From Gallaecimonas pentaromativorans (GTDB lineage: Bacteria; Pseudomonadota; Gammaproteobacteria; Enterobacterales; Gallaecimonadaceae), in assembly GCF_003751625.1 (NCBI RefSeq), contig NZ_RJUL01000017.1, positions 1-34,165 on the forward strand: 34,165 bases of DNA, read 5' to 3'. Below the pieces are notes generated by a model. That model saw nothing but the letters and a program-made list of their open reading frames with translations. It was not told where the DNA came from and did no database searches. A program made the translations under genes and the position numbers. Positions 23,226-31,596 of the stretch are shown in pieces (the first letter of the stretch is position 1; each line of letters starts with the position of its first letter).

Positions 23226-24018
23226 TGTTCAATTCTCCGTTGCGGACGTTGGTCAGGAAGGGACCAAAGCCGTTGTCACCCATCCAGTAGGTAAAGGTGT
23301 GTTGAACACCGTTACTGGTCAGGGTGGCACCGGACAGGGCATCGATACCGTGCTTGTCACCGGGGGCTGCGCCACCTTTGACAACCTTGATGGCAGGCTT
23401 GCCATCTTTGCCGTAGATCTCTTTGCCAACCCACTTGGCGCGCCATACCGGGTTTTCTACCTCACCGCCGAGTCCGGGGGTTTCACCCTGCTCGTAGTAA
23501 GTCAAACCAGAAATGGTGTCACCATCGGTTTTCACCGCAACGTAGGCGTACATCATGGACCACAGGCCGTTGCCGTGAACCGGCACAACCACGGAAGTCA
23601 CCTGGCCGGCGTCATCCTTGGCAAGGTAGACGGAGGCGTAGTTGGAGCGACGCTTGATGGACGCAACGTCCTCGTCAGCAGGCACTTCGGTGTTGAGCTT
23701 GGGATCTTTGGAGGCTTTGCGCTGGTCAAAATGGGCAGCGTCTTGGCCGTCCACTTCTTTAACGAACTTGCCGGTCTTGAGCTCGACGATACGCGGCTCG
23801 ATATGAGCGGCATAGGCAGCACGCACTTCCTTAGCAGACATGCCGGGCTTGAGCAGGCCGGCGGCGTCGAGGATATGGCGCTGGTTATCCAGGCGCTTGT
23901 TTTGCTCCTGGGTCGGCTTCAGGGCCACAGCGGCGCCAGAAACCACCACCGAGCAAACCAGGCTGATGGCCAGAACAACACCGATAGTCTTGCCGATGCT
24001 TTCGTTGTTTTTAGACAT
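23218..24018 (-). CDS. nqrC: Na+-NQR subunit C (covalent FMN)
   Basis: A membrane-anchored periplasmic flavoprotein that carries FMN linked through phosphodiester to threonine. One N-terminal helix (residues about 10-32) precedes the FMN-binding domain. The flavinylation motif SGAT lies at 229-232 ([12 protein letters not shown]), with Thr232 the attachment site; ApbE performs this step in other bacteria. I start at ATG 24018 (MSKNNESIG, 266 residues). The frame remains open upstream into nqrB but without family match. It overlaps the nqrB stop by 8 nt. Confidence 0.96.
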   Translation of the reverse strand: MSKNNESIGKTIGVVLAISLVCSVVVSGAAVALKPTQEQNKRLDNQRHILDAAGLLKPGMSAKEVRAAYAAHIEPRIVELKTGKFVKEVDGQDAAHFDQRKASKDPKLNTEVPADEDVASIKRRSNYASVYLAKDDAGQVTSVVVPVHGNGLWSMMYAYVAVKTDGDTISGLTYYEQGETPGLGGEVENPVWRAKWVGKEIYGKDGKPAIKVVKGGAAPGDKHGIDALSGATLTSNGVQHTFTYWMGDNGFGPFLTNVRNGELNNG

Positions 24019-25213
24019 TACGAGCGAGCCTCCGCTTGATGTTGGCCTGAACAACAAAGTGGTCAAACAGGGGGGCGAAGAGGTTGGCAAACAGAATGGC
24101 CAGCATCATGCCTTCAGGGAAGGCCGGGTTGACCACACGGATAAGCACTACCATGACACCGATCAGCGCGCCGTAAGCCCACTTACCGTTGTTGGTAAAG
24201 GAGGCAGAGACAGGGTCGGTGGCCATGAACATCATGCCGAAGGCAAAACCGCCCAGCACCAGGTGCCAGTACCAAGGCATGGCAAACATGTTGTTGGTAT
24301 CGGAACCGATGGCGTTGAACACCAGAGACATCACCACCATGCCCACAAAGGTACCCAGCACGATGCGCCAGGAGGCAATGCGCAGGAAGATAAGGGCCAG
24401 GCCGCCAATCAAGATGGCCAGAGTGGAGGTTTCGCCCATGGAGCCTTGGATGTTGCCGTAGAAGGCATCCCACCAGTTGTTGTCCAGCACATACTGCAGC
24501 TGGCCGGCAGCGGCCTGGCTCAGGTAGGTTGCACCGGAGAAACCGTCAACGGCGGTCCAGACGCTGTCACCGGACATGTAGGCCGGGTAAGCGAAGAACA
24601 AGAAGGCACGGCCGGCCAGAGCTGGGTTCAGGAAGTTACGGCCAGTACCGCCGAAGATTTCCTTGGCCAGCACCACACCGAAGCTGATGCCCAGAGCCGC
24701 TTGCCACAACGGAATGGTGGGCGGCAGGATCAGCGCAAACAGGATGGAGGTAACGAAGAAGCCTTCGTTGATCTCGTGTTTACGGATAGAGGCAAACAGC
24801 ACTTCCCAGAAGCCGCCAACGATGAAGACGGTGGCATAAACCGGGATGTAGAAGCAGGCGCCGTACCACATCATGCTGGCCCAGCCGGAGTCGGCGCTCA
24901 GCGAGCCGCCCAGAGCGTGGAACAGACCCACCTGCCAAACGTCGGCCAGGTGATAACCGGCAGCCAGGGCGTGTTGCGCCTGGTGACCGATGTTGTACAT
25001 GCCGTAGAACATGGCCGGGAATACAGACAGCCAAACCAGGATCATGATGCGCTTGAGATCGATGGCATCACGTACATGGGTTTGGCCGCGGTTTACCTGA
25101 CCAGGGGTATAAAAAATGGTCGCTGCCGCTTCATAAAGCGCATACCACTTTTCATATTTGCCGCCTTTTTCAAACTGCGGCTCGATTTTTTCCAAGAAGT
25201 TTTTCAGGCCCAT
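24011..25213 (-). CDS. nqrB: Na+-NQR subunit B (covalent FMN, riboflavin, quinone site)
   Basis: The large ten-helix membrane subunit central to Na+ translocation. It carries a covalent FMN at the SGAT motif (residues 226-229, DGFSGATYL, Thr229) and forms the quinone-binding region with NqrA. The glycine-rich segment [17 protein letters not shown] (about 187-203) is the typical family signature. Length is 400 residues. It begins 2 nt after the nqrA stop. Confidence 0.97.
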   Translation of the reverse strand: MGLKNFLEKIEPQFEKGGKYEKWYALYEAAATIFYTPGQVNRGQTHVRDAIDLKRIMILVWLSVFPAMFYGMYNIGHQAQHALAAGYHLADVWQVGLFHALGGSLSADSGWASMMWYGACFYIPVYATVFIVGGFWEVLFASIRKHEINEGFFVTSILFALILPPTIPLWQAALGISFGVVLAKEIFGGTGRNFLNPALAGRAFLFFAYPAYMSGDSVWTAVDGFSGATYLSQAAAGQLQYVLDNNWWDAFYGNIQGSMGETSTLAILIGGLALIFLRIASWRIVLGTFVGMVVMSLVFNAIGSDTNNMFAMPWYWHLVLGGFAFGMMFMATDPVSASFTNNGKWAYGALIGVMVVLIRVVNPAFPEGMMLAILFANLFAPLFDHFVVQANIKRRLARNV

Positions 25214-25215
25214 GA

Positions 25216-26553
25216 TTAACCTTCCTTCTCGATCTTGGTCAGGCAGGTACGCAGGTAGGAACCGTAATCGTACTTACCCGGACACACAAAGGTACACAGC
25301 GCCAGATCTTCTTCATCCAGTTCCAGAACGCCAAGTTGCTGGGCACTGTCGGTATCACCGGACAGAATGTCGCGCAGCAGCAGGGTCGGCAGGATGTCCA
25401 GCGGCATCACGCGCTCGTAGTTGCCGATTGGCACCATGGAGCGGGGAGAACCGTTGGTGGTGGTGGTCATGCCAAACACTTTCTTGCCGAAGTGGCCAAG
25501 GTAGGCACGGGTCACGGAGAACTTGTCACTGCCCGGAGCCAGCCAGCCGAAGAGCACTTTTTCGCGATCTTCAGACAGGGCGCTGACCTGCACGTGGTAG
25601 CGGCCAAGGAAGTCATGAGCCCCTTGAGCGATGGAACCGGTCAAAACGGTGCCAGACACCACACGGTTTTCGCCGTCAGTGAGCTCGCCGCTGGTCAGCT
25701 GGCTGATGTTGGCACCCAGTTGGGTACGCACCAGGCGCGGCTTTTTAACGCTGGGGCCGGCCAGGGAGATCACCCGGCTGCTATCGAGCTTGCCTTCGGT
25801 AAACAGCTTGCCGAAAGCGATGACGTCCTGATAACCAAGATGCCAGGCCACACGGCGCAAGGAGGCGCCGAACAGCTTGTGGATCTGGGTACCGACCAGG
25901 CCAGCCGGATGCGGGCCGCTGACGTCATGCACTTCCACTTGGGCGCCGGAAACGCTCAGGTCACTACCAGATGCCTTGCTGAGGTAAATCTTGCCATCAG
26001 TCAGGCGAGACAGCACGGTCAGACCGTTTTTAAAGGCCTCGAGCTGTTCTTTGATGATGATGGCAGGGTCAGCGGCAAGCGGATTGGTGTCCAGGGCTGA
26101 GATGAAAATGGCACCGGGAGCGCTGTCGATCGCAGGGATCTTGGAGTAAGGACGAGTTCGAAGGGCAGTCCAGAGACCGGACTCTACCAGTTGGTCAACC
26201 ACAACCTGACGGTCAAGGCTACCAAGCTGGCCGGCGTCATAAGCCTGGAAGCTGACTTCTTCGTTGCCATCGATTTCGATAACAACGGATTGCAGCACCC
26301 GCTTCTCACCACGATTGATCGCAACTACCTTACCGGCAGCTGGCGCGGTGAATTTGACACCAGGGTTTTTCTTATCGTCAAAAATGATCTGGCCTTTCTT
26401 GACAAGATCACCTTCCCGGACGTGCATGGTCGGCCGCATGCCGATGTACTCTTCGCCCAGGACGGCAACGGTCTTGATGGCAGGACCATCGTGGATCACT
26501 TGCTCGGGCGCTCCACTAATAGGAACGTCCAGTCCTTTCTTGATGGTTATCAT
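25216..26553 (-). CDS. nqrA: Na+-NQR subunit A
   Basis: A peripheral cytoplasmic subunit involved in ubiquinone binding and the first gene of the operon. It begins with the family start [14 protein letters not shown], with the further conserved blocks [18 protein letters not shown] (residues about 38-55) and [18 protein letters not shown]. The C-terminal region ends with [14 protein letters not shown], a cysteine segment typical of NqrA. ATG 26553 gives 445 residues. A TTG five codons upstream opens the frame but is not supported by the family. The ribosome site is weak (AAAGTG), so expression may depend on the leader. Confidence 0.96.
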   Translation of the reverse strand: MITIKKGLDVPISGAPEQVIHDGPAIKTVAVLGEEYIGMRPTMHVREGDLVKKGQIIFDDKKNPGVKFTAPAAGKVVAINRGEKRVLQSVVIEIDGNEEVSFQAYDAGQLGSLDRQVVVDQLVESGLWTALRTRPYSKIPAIDSAPGAIFISALDTNPLAADPAIIIKEQLEAFKNGLTVLSRLTDGKIYLSKASGSDLSVSGAQVEVHDVSGPHPAGLVGTQIHKLFGASLRRVAWHLGYQDVIAFGKLFTEGKLDSSRVISLAGPSVKKPRLVRTQLGANISQLTSGELTDGENRVVSGTVLTGSIAQGAHDFLGRYHVQVSALSEDREKVLFGWLAPGSDKFSVTRAYLGHFGKKVFGMTTTTNGSPRSMVPIGNYERVMPLDILPTLLLRDILSGDTDSAQQLGVLELDEEDLALCTFVCPGKYDYGSYLRTCLTKIEKEG

Positions 26554-26775
26554 ACGCACTTTGCACAACAGTTAAGGGAATTCTGTAGGCTGACCGCCAC
26601 CCCGACTGTTGAACCGATCAAGGCGGCGAAAAAGCGTTTGTGTGTCGAAGTTTAACTTCGCTCTTATTACAAGCCGCATATTTTAGCACCCCTTGGCGCG
26701 ACGTTACCATGGCTATTGAACGGCTTAGGGGAACTTTTCCACGCGTCCTGAGTCCAGTCGAATCGTCAGGCAGGG
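26554..26775 (-). promoter_or_regulatory. nqr operon leader and promoter region
   Basis: About 220 nt without a gene upstream of nqrA. On the minus strand it holds TAAAAT near 26680 as a possible -10, with a poor -35. Downstream of that lies a perfect 15-bp palindrome at 26646-26660 (CGAAGTT-T-AACTTCG), which could be an operator or an early hairpin in the leader. I see no known riboswitch or leader-peptide pattern. Confidence 0.4.
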
Positions 26776-26801
26776 TAATAAAAAAGGGACCTTAGTCCCT
26801 T
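26776..26801 (-). terminator. Intrinsic terminator of bolA
   Basis: The stem AAGGGAC / GTCCCTT has a 4-nt loop. On the minus strand it is followed by a run of six or more T. It lies about 35 nt after the bolA stop and isolates the alkB-bolA unit from nqr. Confidence 0.85.
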
Positions 26802-26835
26802 CCTTTCAGCCCCCGCAACAGACTGTTACGACTCA

Positions 26836-27153
26836 TTAACCCAGTTTGGATCCCCCAAGACAGGCGGGAGAGGCCGGCACCTGGCCGTAATATTGCTGCC
26901 ATTCTTCCGGGGTATAAGTGTGGAGCGCCAGCGCATGTACGGGGCCGGCCAGCTCTTCGGCCAAGGTATGATTGACCGCCCGGTGGCGGCTGACCAAACG
27001 CTGACCGTCAAACTCGGAGCTGACGATCACCACCTTGAAATGGGTCTCGGCATCAGCGGGAACCGAATGCATGAAGGACTCGTTACTGACCTCCAAGTGC
27101 TCGGGCTTGAACGCAACATGCAACTTGTCTTCGATGTGACGCTGAACGGACAT
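26836..27153 (-). CDS. bolA: BolA family protein
   Basis: A small stress- and morphology-linked protein that, in other bacteria, partners with monothiol glutaredoxin in Fe-S metabolism and can bind DNA. The class II KH-like fold is recognisable: LEVSNESFMHSVPADAETHF, then VSSEFDGQRLVSRHRAVN (conserved RH motif) and VHALALHTYTPEEW. Length is 105 residues. I start at ATG 27153 because AAGGAG lies at good distance and the family begins MSVQ. The frame stays open upstream to 27285 through the end of alkB without similarity. It follows alkB by 38 nt on the same strand. A divergent yajG-like gene and ampG lie beyond, as in E. coli. Confidence 0.93.
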   Translation of the reverse strand: MSVQRHIEDKLHVAFKPEHLEVSNESFMHSVPADAETHFKVVIVSSEFDGQRLVSRHRAVNHTLAEELAGPVHALALHTYTPEEWQQYYGQVPASPACLGGSKLG

Positions 27154-27191
27154 AGGCTCACTCCTTCTGGCAAGGGTCGGTTTGTACGCCC

Positions 27192-27845
27192 TCACGGGTC
27201 CCGATGCAAGGGGTACACCTGACGAAACGTAAGGCTGATACGCCCCTGTGTCACCCTTGCTCTGGTCGGCAAACTGTGTTGCCACTGCTGCTGTAGCCCG
27301 GCTCCCATCACCAGCAGGCTACCGCTTGGCAACGCCACCTTGAATCCTTCGCCTTTCCCCCTTGGCTTGAACGCCAGTTCCCGCTCGGCGCCAAGGCTTA
27401 TCATCGCTATCACCGGTGCCAGCTCGGCTTCATCGTCACTGTGCCAGCCCATATGGTCCTTACCGTCACGGTAGTGGTTGGCCAGGACAGAGTTAAAGGG
27501 CTGATGCAGAAAAGCCGACAGCTCATACGCCCAGTGCCGCAACAACGGATGCCAAGGGTGCGGGCTAAAGGCGCTGGACGAATAAGTATAGTGCGCCGCT
27601 TCGTCGCCAACCCAGCTTTGCATCCTTGGTATGGGGTGACTTTTACCAAAAACCGTGAGCTCGGGCTGGGCCCATTTGAGCTCGGCCCGCAACAGCGCAA
27701 AGGCTTTGGCCGCCTCATCATCACCGAGCACCGCCGGCCAAAGCGCCAGCGTATCGGGAGGCAGATGAGGCTGTACCGCGTGGGGCAATGTGTCAAAATG
27801 CAGCTTTACGTCCTTTGGAACCTGGCTGTGCTCGCCCTTACCCAT
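27192..27845 (-). CDS. alkB: AlkB-type 2-oxoglutarate/Fe(II) dioxygenase
   Basis: A DNA/RNA demethylase-type enzyme that oxidises methyl groups on bases such as 1-methyladenine and 3-methylcytosine. The iron triad is visible: HSDDE (His and Asp, residues about 131-133) and a distal His in WQHSLPTR. The 2-oxoglutarate-binding Arg follows in RISLTFR. The substrate-lid segment with NHYRDGKDHMGWH and LGAERELAFKPRG fits the AlkB2/3-like, alkB-homology subgroup more than E. coli AlkB. Length is 217 residues from ATG 27845, which has GAGGA 5 nt upstream. This start overlaps the 5' end of the divergent rlmG, so one of the two starts may lie further inside. No ada or other SOS genes are nearby. Confidence 0.88.
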   Translation of the reverse strand: MGKGEHSQVPKDVKLHFDTLPHAVQPHLPPDTLALWPAVLGDDEAAKAFALLRAELKWAQPELTVFGKSHPIPRMQSWVGDEAAHYTYSSSAFSPHPWHPLLRHWAYELSAFLHQPFNSVLANHYRDGKDHMGWHSDDEAELAPVIAMISLGAERELAFKPRGKGEGFKVALPSGSLLVMGAGLQQQWQHSLPTRARVTQGRISLTFRQVYPLHRDP

Positions 27846-28943
27846 ACACTTCCTCAACTACAACGTTTTTCCGGCAACCCCAAGGACGATCTGCATGCCT
27901 TTGACAGTGCCGACGAATACCTTTTGCAAAGTCTACTGCCCCAGGGGCTCGATAGCAGCAGGCCGATACTGATATTGGGCGACAACTTCGGCGCCCTGAC
28001 CTGCGCCCTGGCCGAGTTCAAGGTCACCAGCGTCAGCGATTCCGTGGTCAGCCACAATGCCATTGCCGCCAACCTCAACGCCCTTGGCCGCCAGGCCGCG
28101 CTTGTGGACCCGCTGGCCCCCTGGCCGGCCGAGCCACAGTTGGTGCTGGCCCGCATTCCCAAGCAGCTGTCGCTGCTGGAGCTGTGGCTGGCAACCTTAA
28201 AGCCGCTACTGGCCAAAGACACTTTAGTGCTGCTGGCCGGCCGCGACCGTGACATTCCGGCCAGCGCCGAAGCCATGATAAGCCGCCATATCGGCCCAAC
28301 CGAGAAACTGCTGGGCTGGAAAAAGGCCCGCACCTTTGTCTGCCAAAGCGACGGTAAAGCGCCGCTGCCATTGCCGCCGCCCATCAGCTGGCCGCTGGAG
28401 GGTACCGGCTTTACCTTGAGCCACTTTGCCAACGTTTTTTCCCGCCAAAGCCTCGATATCGGCGCCAGACTGATGCTGGCCAACCTGCCCCAGGGCCGTT
28501 TTGATAAGGTGATTGACCTTGGCTGCGGTAACGGCGTGTTGGGGCTGATGATGGCCAGCCAGTATCCTGATGCCCATTACAGCTTGGTGGACGAATCCTA
28601 CCTGGCGGTCGCTTCGGCTCGCCACAACCTGTCACAGAACCTTCCCGAGGTTAAGGCAGACTGTGTCGCCAACGATTGCCTCAGGGGCTTTACCGCCAGC
28701 AGCGTCGATTTGGTGCTGTGCAATCCGCCTTTTCATCAGCAACAGGTCATTACCGATCACATAGCCTGGCAGATGTTCAAAGACGCCTTCAGGGTGCTGC
28801 GCCCCGGCGGGGAATTGTGGATAGTCGGCAACCGGCACCTGGGTTACCACCTCAAGCTCAAACGCCTGTTCGGGGGCTGCAAGGTGGTGGCTTCAGACCG
28901 CAAGTTCGTGATTTTAAGAACCATAAAAAGGAGAACCTCATGA
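27798..28943 (+). CDS. rlmG: 23S rRNA (guanine-1835-N2)-methyltransferase RlmG
   Basis: SAM-dependent enzyme that methylates G1835 of 23S rRNA. It has the duplicated methyltransferase layout: a degenerate N-terminal domain (residues about 25-190, with ADEYLLQSLLP and LILGDNFGALTCAL) and a catalytic C-terminal domain. The latter has the SAM loop VIDLGCGNGVLGL, the acidic VDESYLAVASARHN and the active motif NPPF (LCNPPFHQQQ). NVFSRQSLDIGARL is a strong RlmG/RsmC-type signature. Length 381 residues from ATG 27798 is close to the E. coli length of about 378. GTG 27828 is an alternative (371 residues). The open frame extends to 27441 but that part lies inside alkB. It overlaps the yajG-like gene by 4 nt (ATGA). 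Confidence 0.9.
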   Translation: MQLYVLWNLAVLALTHTLPQLQRFSGNPKDDLHAFDSADEYLLQSLLPQGLDSSRPILILGDNFGALTCALAEFKVTSVSDSVVSHNAIAANLNALGRQAALVDPLAPWPAEPQLVLARIPKQLSLLELWLATLKPLLAKDTLVLLAGRDRDIPASAEAMISRHIGPTEKLLGWKKARTFVCQSDGKAPLPLPPPISWPLEGTGFTLSHFANVFSRQSLDIGARLMLANLPQGRFDKVIDLGCGNGVLGLMMASQYPDAHYSLVDESYLAVASARHNLSQNLPEVKADCVANDCLRGFTASSVDLVLCNPPFHQQQVITDHIAWQMFKDAFRVLRPGGELWIVGNRHLGYHLKLKRLFGGCKVVASDRKFVILRTIKRRTS

Positions 28944-29479
28944 GATACCTGCTTCTGACCGCCCTGCTGCTGGCCGGCTGCGCTACCCTGCCCAAAACCG
29001 CCTGGCTCGACCCGCAAGCGCCGGCGGTCACCCAGGCCTCATCGAGTCTGGTGCCCATTCGTTTTGATTTTCAGGACAACCGGGCCGACCAAACCGTACT
29101 CTTTTTGCCCAAGGGCAATGTCAGCAGCGACCCAGGCCTGGATGAGCGCCTGGCCAGCCGCCTGCGCCAGGGACTCAAGGCTCACGGTTACAGCGTGCAG
29201 CCCGGCACCGGTGCCCGCCTGTCGGTGCGGCTTATCAGTGTTGAAGCGGTGGTGACCGAAGGCATGGCCAGCCACAGCAGCAAGCAAAAAGTGGTGATGG
29301 AGGCTTACGCCGAGCGTGACGGCCAAACCATGACCAAACGCTTTACCAGCACCGGCAGTTTCGAAGCGCCCTTGGGGCCCGACCTTGGCCGCCTGGAGCA
29401 AGAGCTCAATAACCTGCTGGAGCAGAACATGGGTTCGCTGATTAATGACCCCGAGCTCACTCGCCTGTTCTCGGCCTGA
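28940..29479 (+). CDS. yajG: YajG-family lipoprotein
   Basis: A small outer-membrane or periplasmic lipoprotein of unknown function (COG3056). A signal with lipobox LAGC places the lipidated Cys at residue 14. The mature part has a beta/alpha layout like YajG: VPIRFDFQDNRADQTVLFLPKG, then LDERLASRLRQGLKAHGYSV and LSVRLISVEAVVTEG, ending with a helical ELNNLLEQNMGSLINDPEL. Length is 179 residues, close to E. coli YajG (about 190). AAGGAG is just upstream, and the ATG overlaps the rlmG stop as ATGA. Its position between bolA and ampG matches the E. coli arrangement and supports the call. Confidence 0.8.
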   Translation: MRYLLLTALLLAGCATLPKTAWLDPQAPAVTQASSSLVPIRFDFQDNRADQTVLFLPKGNVSSDPGLDERLASRLRQGLKAHGYSVQPGTGARLSVRLISVEAVVTEGMASHSSKQKVVMEAYAERDGQTMTKRFTSTGSFEAPLGPDLGRLEQELNNLLEQNMGSLINDPELTRLFSA

Positions 29480-29516
29480 GCTACACTGGCGGCAGAACCT
29501 ACTGTTATTGACCTCC

Positions 29517-30476
29517 ATGGTATCTGTCGCCCTTATCTTCGATCCTCTCGCCAGCGCCGCCATCCAAGACTGCCTGGCCCGCTGGCAAGGGCTATGGCCC
29601 GAGTCGCGGTTGCAGCGCCAAGGCCCCTTTCTCCTCTTTGCCAGCAGCCCCCAGGCACTGGTGGGAAACGCGTTGGTAGTGGGCCAACCGGTTCCCGAGC
29701 AAACGCTGCCGGCGCTCTTGGAAAAACCCCTTGGCCACCTTGGCGCCTGCCAGGGACCCTTTGCGCTGCTTGCCCCTATCGGGCCTTGCTACCTTGCAAG
29801 CTCTGATGCCAGAGGCCTGGTACCCCTTTTTAAACGTCAGTTAGGACAAAGCTGGGCCATCAGCTCCAACCCGGCGCTACTGCTGGATTTAGCGCCGGCC
29901 AAATTAGTGCCAGAGGCCCTTTTTGACTGCCTGACCCTCGGCGCCCCCCTTGGCAACGAATTGTATTTTGAAGGCATCAAGGTATTGCCCTGCGGCCAAT
30001 ACTGGCTGGATGGTCGCGCTTACCCTTACCCCAAACTGCATCCGGCCGAAGGCAAAGATTTGCGCCCCACCCTGCCTTGGCGCATGGCCGACGAAGGCCT
30101 GGGCGATATCAGCCCACCTCCCGCCACTCGCCTAGCCAAATGGCTGCTGGGCAGTAGCGAAGACGGCCTTCGCCGCCAGCGCTTTCGGCTAAACCACCTG
30201 GAGCACAGCACGCCACAGGCCCTCAAGGCCGAGCTTTGGCGCTGGTATTGGCTGGGTAAAGCAGCGCGAGAAGGCATTGAGCTGCACCAATGGTCTTTAC
30301 CACACCTTGAGGCGCAGCTGGCCCTGTTCCCTCCCCTGCCAGACACCGCCTCAAGGTGGTCTTGGCTCAGGCACAATCTCAACTGGCAGGCCATCAAGGC
30401 AGGCCTGTCTCCAAGCGCTGGCGCCATGCGCTTGGCAACCGAACATTGGCTTTTCAACAAGGCCCCGTTAACCTGA
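29517..30476 (+). CDS. Asparagine-synthase-like protein, class II GATase fold, degenerate
   Basis: About 319 residues from ATG 29517. Residues about 70-185 resemble the glutamine-amidotransferase (Ntn-hydrolase) half of asparagine synthetase B. GPFALLAPIGPCYLASSDARGLVPLFKR parallels the family pattern of a catalytic-domain strand followed by the DxxGxxPLY turn, and SWAISSNPALLLDL parallels the FASEIKALL strand (residues given in two short blocks). The later block LYFEGIKVLPCGQYWL parallels the segment that ends the domain. The catalytic Cys2 is missing (MVSV start), and I see no ATP-pyrophosphatase (SGGxDS) motif in the C-terminal ~130 residues. It is therefore unlikely to be an active synthetase. 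Start is uncertain, because no ribosome site is clear. It lies within an rlmG-yajG-ppi transcription unit. Confidence 0.55.
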   Translation: MVSVALIFDPLASAAIQDCLARWQGLWPESRLQRQGPFLLFASSPQALVGNALVVGQPVPEQTLPALLEKPLGHLGACQGPFALLAPIGPCYLASSDARGLVPLFKRQLGQSWAISSNPALLLDLAPAKLVPEALFDCLTLGAPLGNELYFEGIKVLPCGQYWLDGRAYPYPKLHPAEGKDLRPTLPWRMADEGLGDISPPPATRLAKWLLGSSEDGLRRQRFRLNHLEHSTPQALKAELWRWYWLGKAAREGIELHQWSLPHLEAQLALFPPLPDTASRWSWLRHNLNWQAIKAGLSPSAGAMRLATEHWLFNKAPLT

Positions 30477-30502
30477 GCCCTTTTTCAAGACCGGAGAATT
30501 TC

Positions 30503-31102
30503 ATGAGAAGGCTTCTCGCCGCCTGCCTTTGCCTGGCCAGCTTCCTTGGCCAAGCGGCCACCACCAAGACCGACGATCTGCAACCGGATAACCTCTTTCC
30601 CCAAGTGAAGATGGAAACCAGCATGGGCGATATCGTCGTTGAGCTGGACCGCACCAAGGCGCCTATCACCGTCAATAACTTCCTGCGCTACGTGGTGGAC
30701 GGCACCTACAACAACACCGTTTTCCACAGGGTTATCAAAGGCTTTGTGGTACAAGGCGGCGGCTACGACGTGAAGTACAACGCCCGCAAAGAGCGTGAGC
30801 CTATCTTCAACGAGTCAGGTAACGGCCTTAAAAACCGGCTGGGCACTATCGCCATGGCCCGCACCGATGACCCCCACTCGGCTACCAGCCAGTTTTACTT
30901 CAACATGGCCGACAACGATGGCCTGGACCCAAGCCCGCGCCATTGGGGCTACACGGTGTTCGGTGAGGTAATGGACGGCCTGGACGTGCTGGAGAAAATT
31001 GAAACCGTGCCCACTGAATACAACAGCGCCATCAGTTCGCCCGATGTGCCTACGGCGCCAGTTATGTTGAAAAAAGTCACCTTGATGAAGCCTCAGTTTT
31101 AA
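30503..31102 (+). CDS. ppiA: Periplasmic cyclophilin-type peptidyl-prolyl isomerase
   Basis: A prolyl cis-trans isomerase that assists folding of exported proteins. A signal peptide (MRRLLAACLCLASFLGQA, cut near residue 19) precedes a cyclophilin domain with MGDIVVELDRTKAPITVNNFLRYV, FHRVIKGFVVQGGG (catalytic Arg), GTIAMAR and SATSQFYFNMADN. The end is typical (VFGEVMDGLDVLEKI). Length is 199 residues. GGAGA precedes ATG 30503, which is 26 nt after the preceding gene. It resembles PpiA/RotA rather than cytoplasmic PpiB because of the signal. The upstream frame back to 30356 is not supported. Confidence 0.88.
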   Translation: MRRLLAACLCLASFLGQAATTKTDDLQPDNLFPQVKMETSMGDIVVELDRTKAPITVNNFLRYVVDGTYNNTVFHRVIKGFVVQGGGYDVKYNARKEREPIFNESGNGLKNRLGTIAMARTDDPHSATSQFYFNMADNDGLDPSPRHWGYTVFGEVMDGLDVLEKIETVPTEYNSAISSPDVPTAPVMLKKVTLMKPQF

Positions 31103-31134
31103 GTTTGTGAAGAAATTCAAAACTGAGTGTTTTT
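31092..31134 (+). terminator. Intrinsic terminator after ppiA
   Basis: The 9-bp perfect stem CTCAGTTTT / AAAACTGAG has an 18-nt loop and is followed by TGTTTTTT. The left arm contains the ppiA stop. It marks the end of the rlmG-ppiA unit. Confidence 0.75.
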
Positions 31135-31139
31135 TCGCT

Positions 31140-31529
31140 ATGCCCTTAACTTCTGCCTCTACAATGAAGCAGATGATTAATGCATACATTAGCGAAACCA
31201 ATGTGTCCCTAAGCCGTTTTATCAGCGACAAAGTGCCGGAACTACTGGCCCTTGCCGATGCTCTGCTGGCCTACCGCCTCAGCACTGAAGAGTTGGAAAA
31301 CGGTATCTGGGATCTGATGGAAGGCTGGCTCTCCCTGGGCCAGCCGAAGACCGCTACCCCCAGTGATAAAGAAAGGGTGTTCTGGGACCTGCTGGGTATG
31401 ATGCATCGCCACGCGCCTTACCAGCTAAGAGGGCACATGGCACTGCGCCAGCAACTGACCAGTCGCATGGATTTTCTGCGTCTGCCCTCGGCCCCCCTGC
31501 CTGCCAACCTGTCTACCCCGGCGCTATAG
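31140..31529 (+). CDS. Hypothetical protein, about 129 residues
   Basis: I do not recognise the family. The protein is mostly helical and soluble, without signal or membrane segment: MINAYISETNVSLSRFISDK, then LLALADALLAYRLSTEELENG, WDLMEGWLSLGQPK and HAPYQLRGHMALRQQL. A GTG at 31107 opens the frame, but it falls in the ppiA terminator, so ATG 31140 or, more likely by family-like start, ATG 31164 (MKQMINAYIS) is used. No good ribosome site is visible for either. It stands between ppiA and ampG on the same strand. Function unknown. Confidence 0.6.
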   Translation: MPLTSASTMKQMINAYISETNVSLSRFISDKVPELLALADALLAYRLSTEELENGIWDLMEGWLSLGQPKTATPSDKERVFWDLLGMMHRHAPYQLRGHMALRQQLTSRMDFLRLPSAPLPANLSTPAL

Positions 31530-31596
31530 GTTTACCTAACCGGGCAGTTGTGATTACCTTGCCAGGCCACCGGCCCTGTTTGAGCAAGGACTTCCA

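Noticed and set aside
23840-25219. 459-residue plus-strand open frame opposite nqrC/nqrB
   Set aside because: It mirrors the certain nqrB and nqrC genes and has low-complexity His/Gln/Gly-rich translation.
27441-27797. N-terminal extension of rlmG by 119 residues
   Set aside because: It lies antisense within alkB and does not resemble RlmG; the family start is near 27798.
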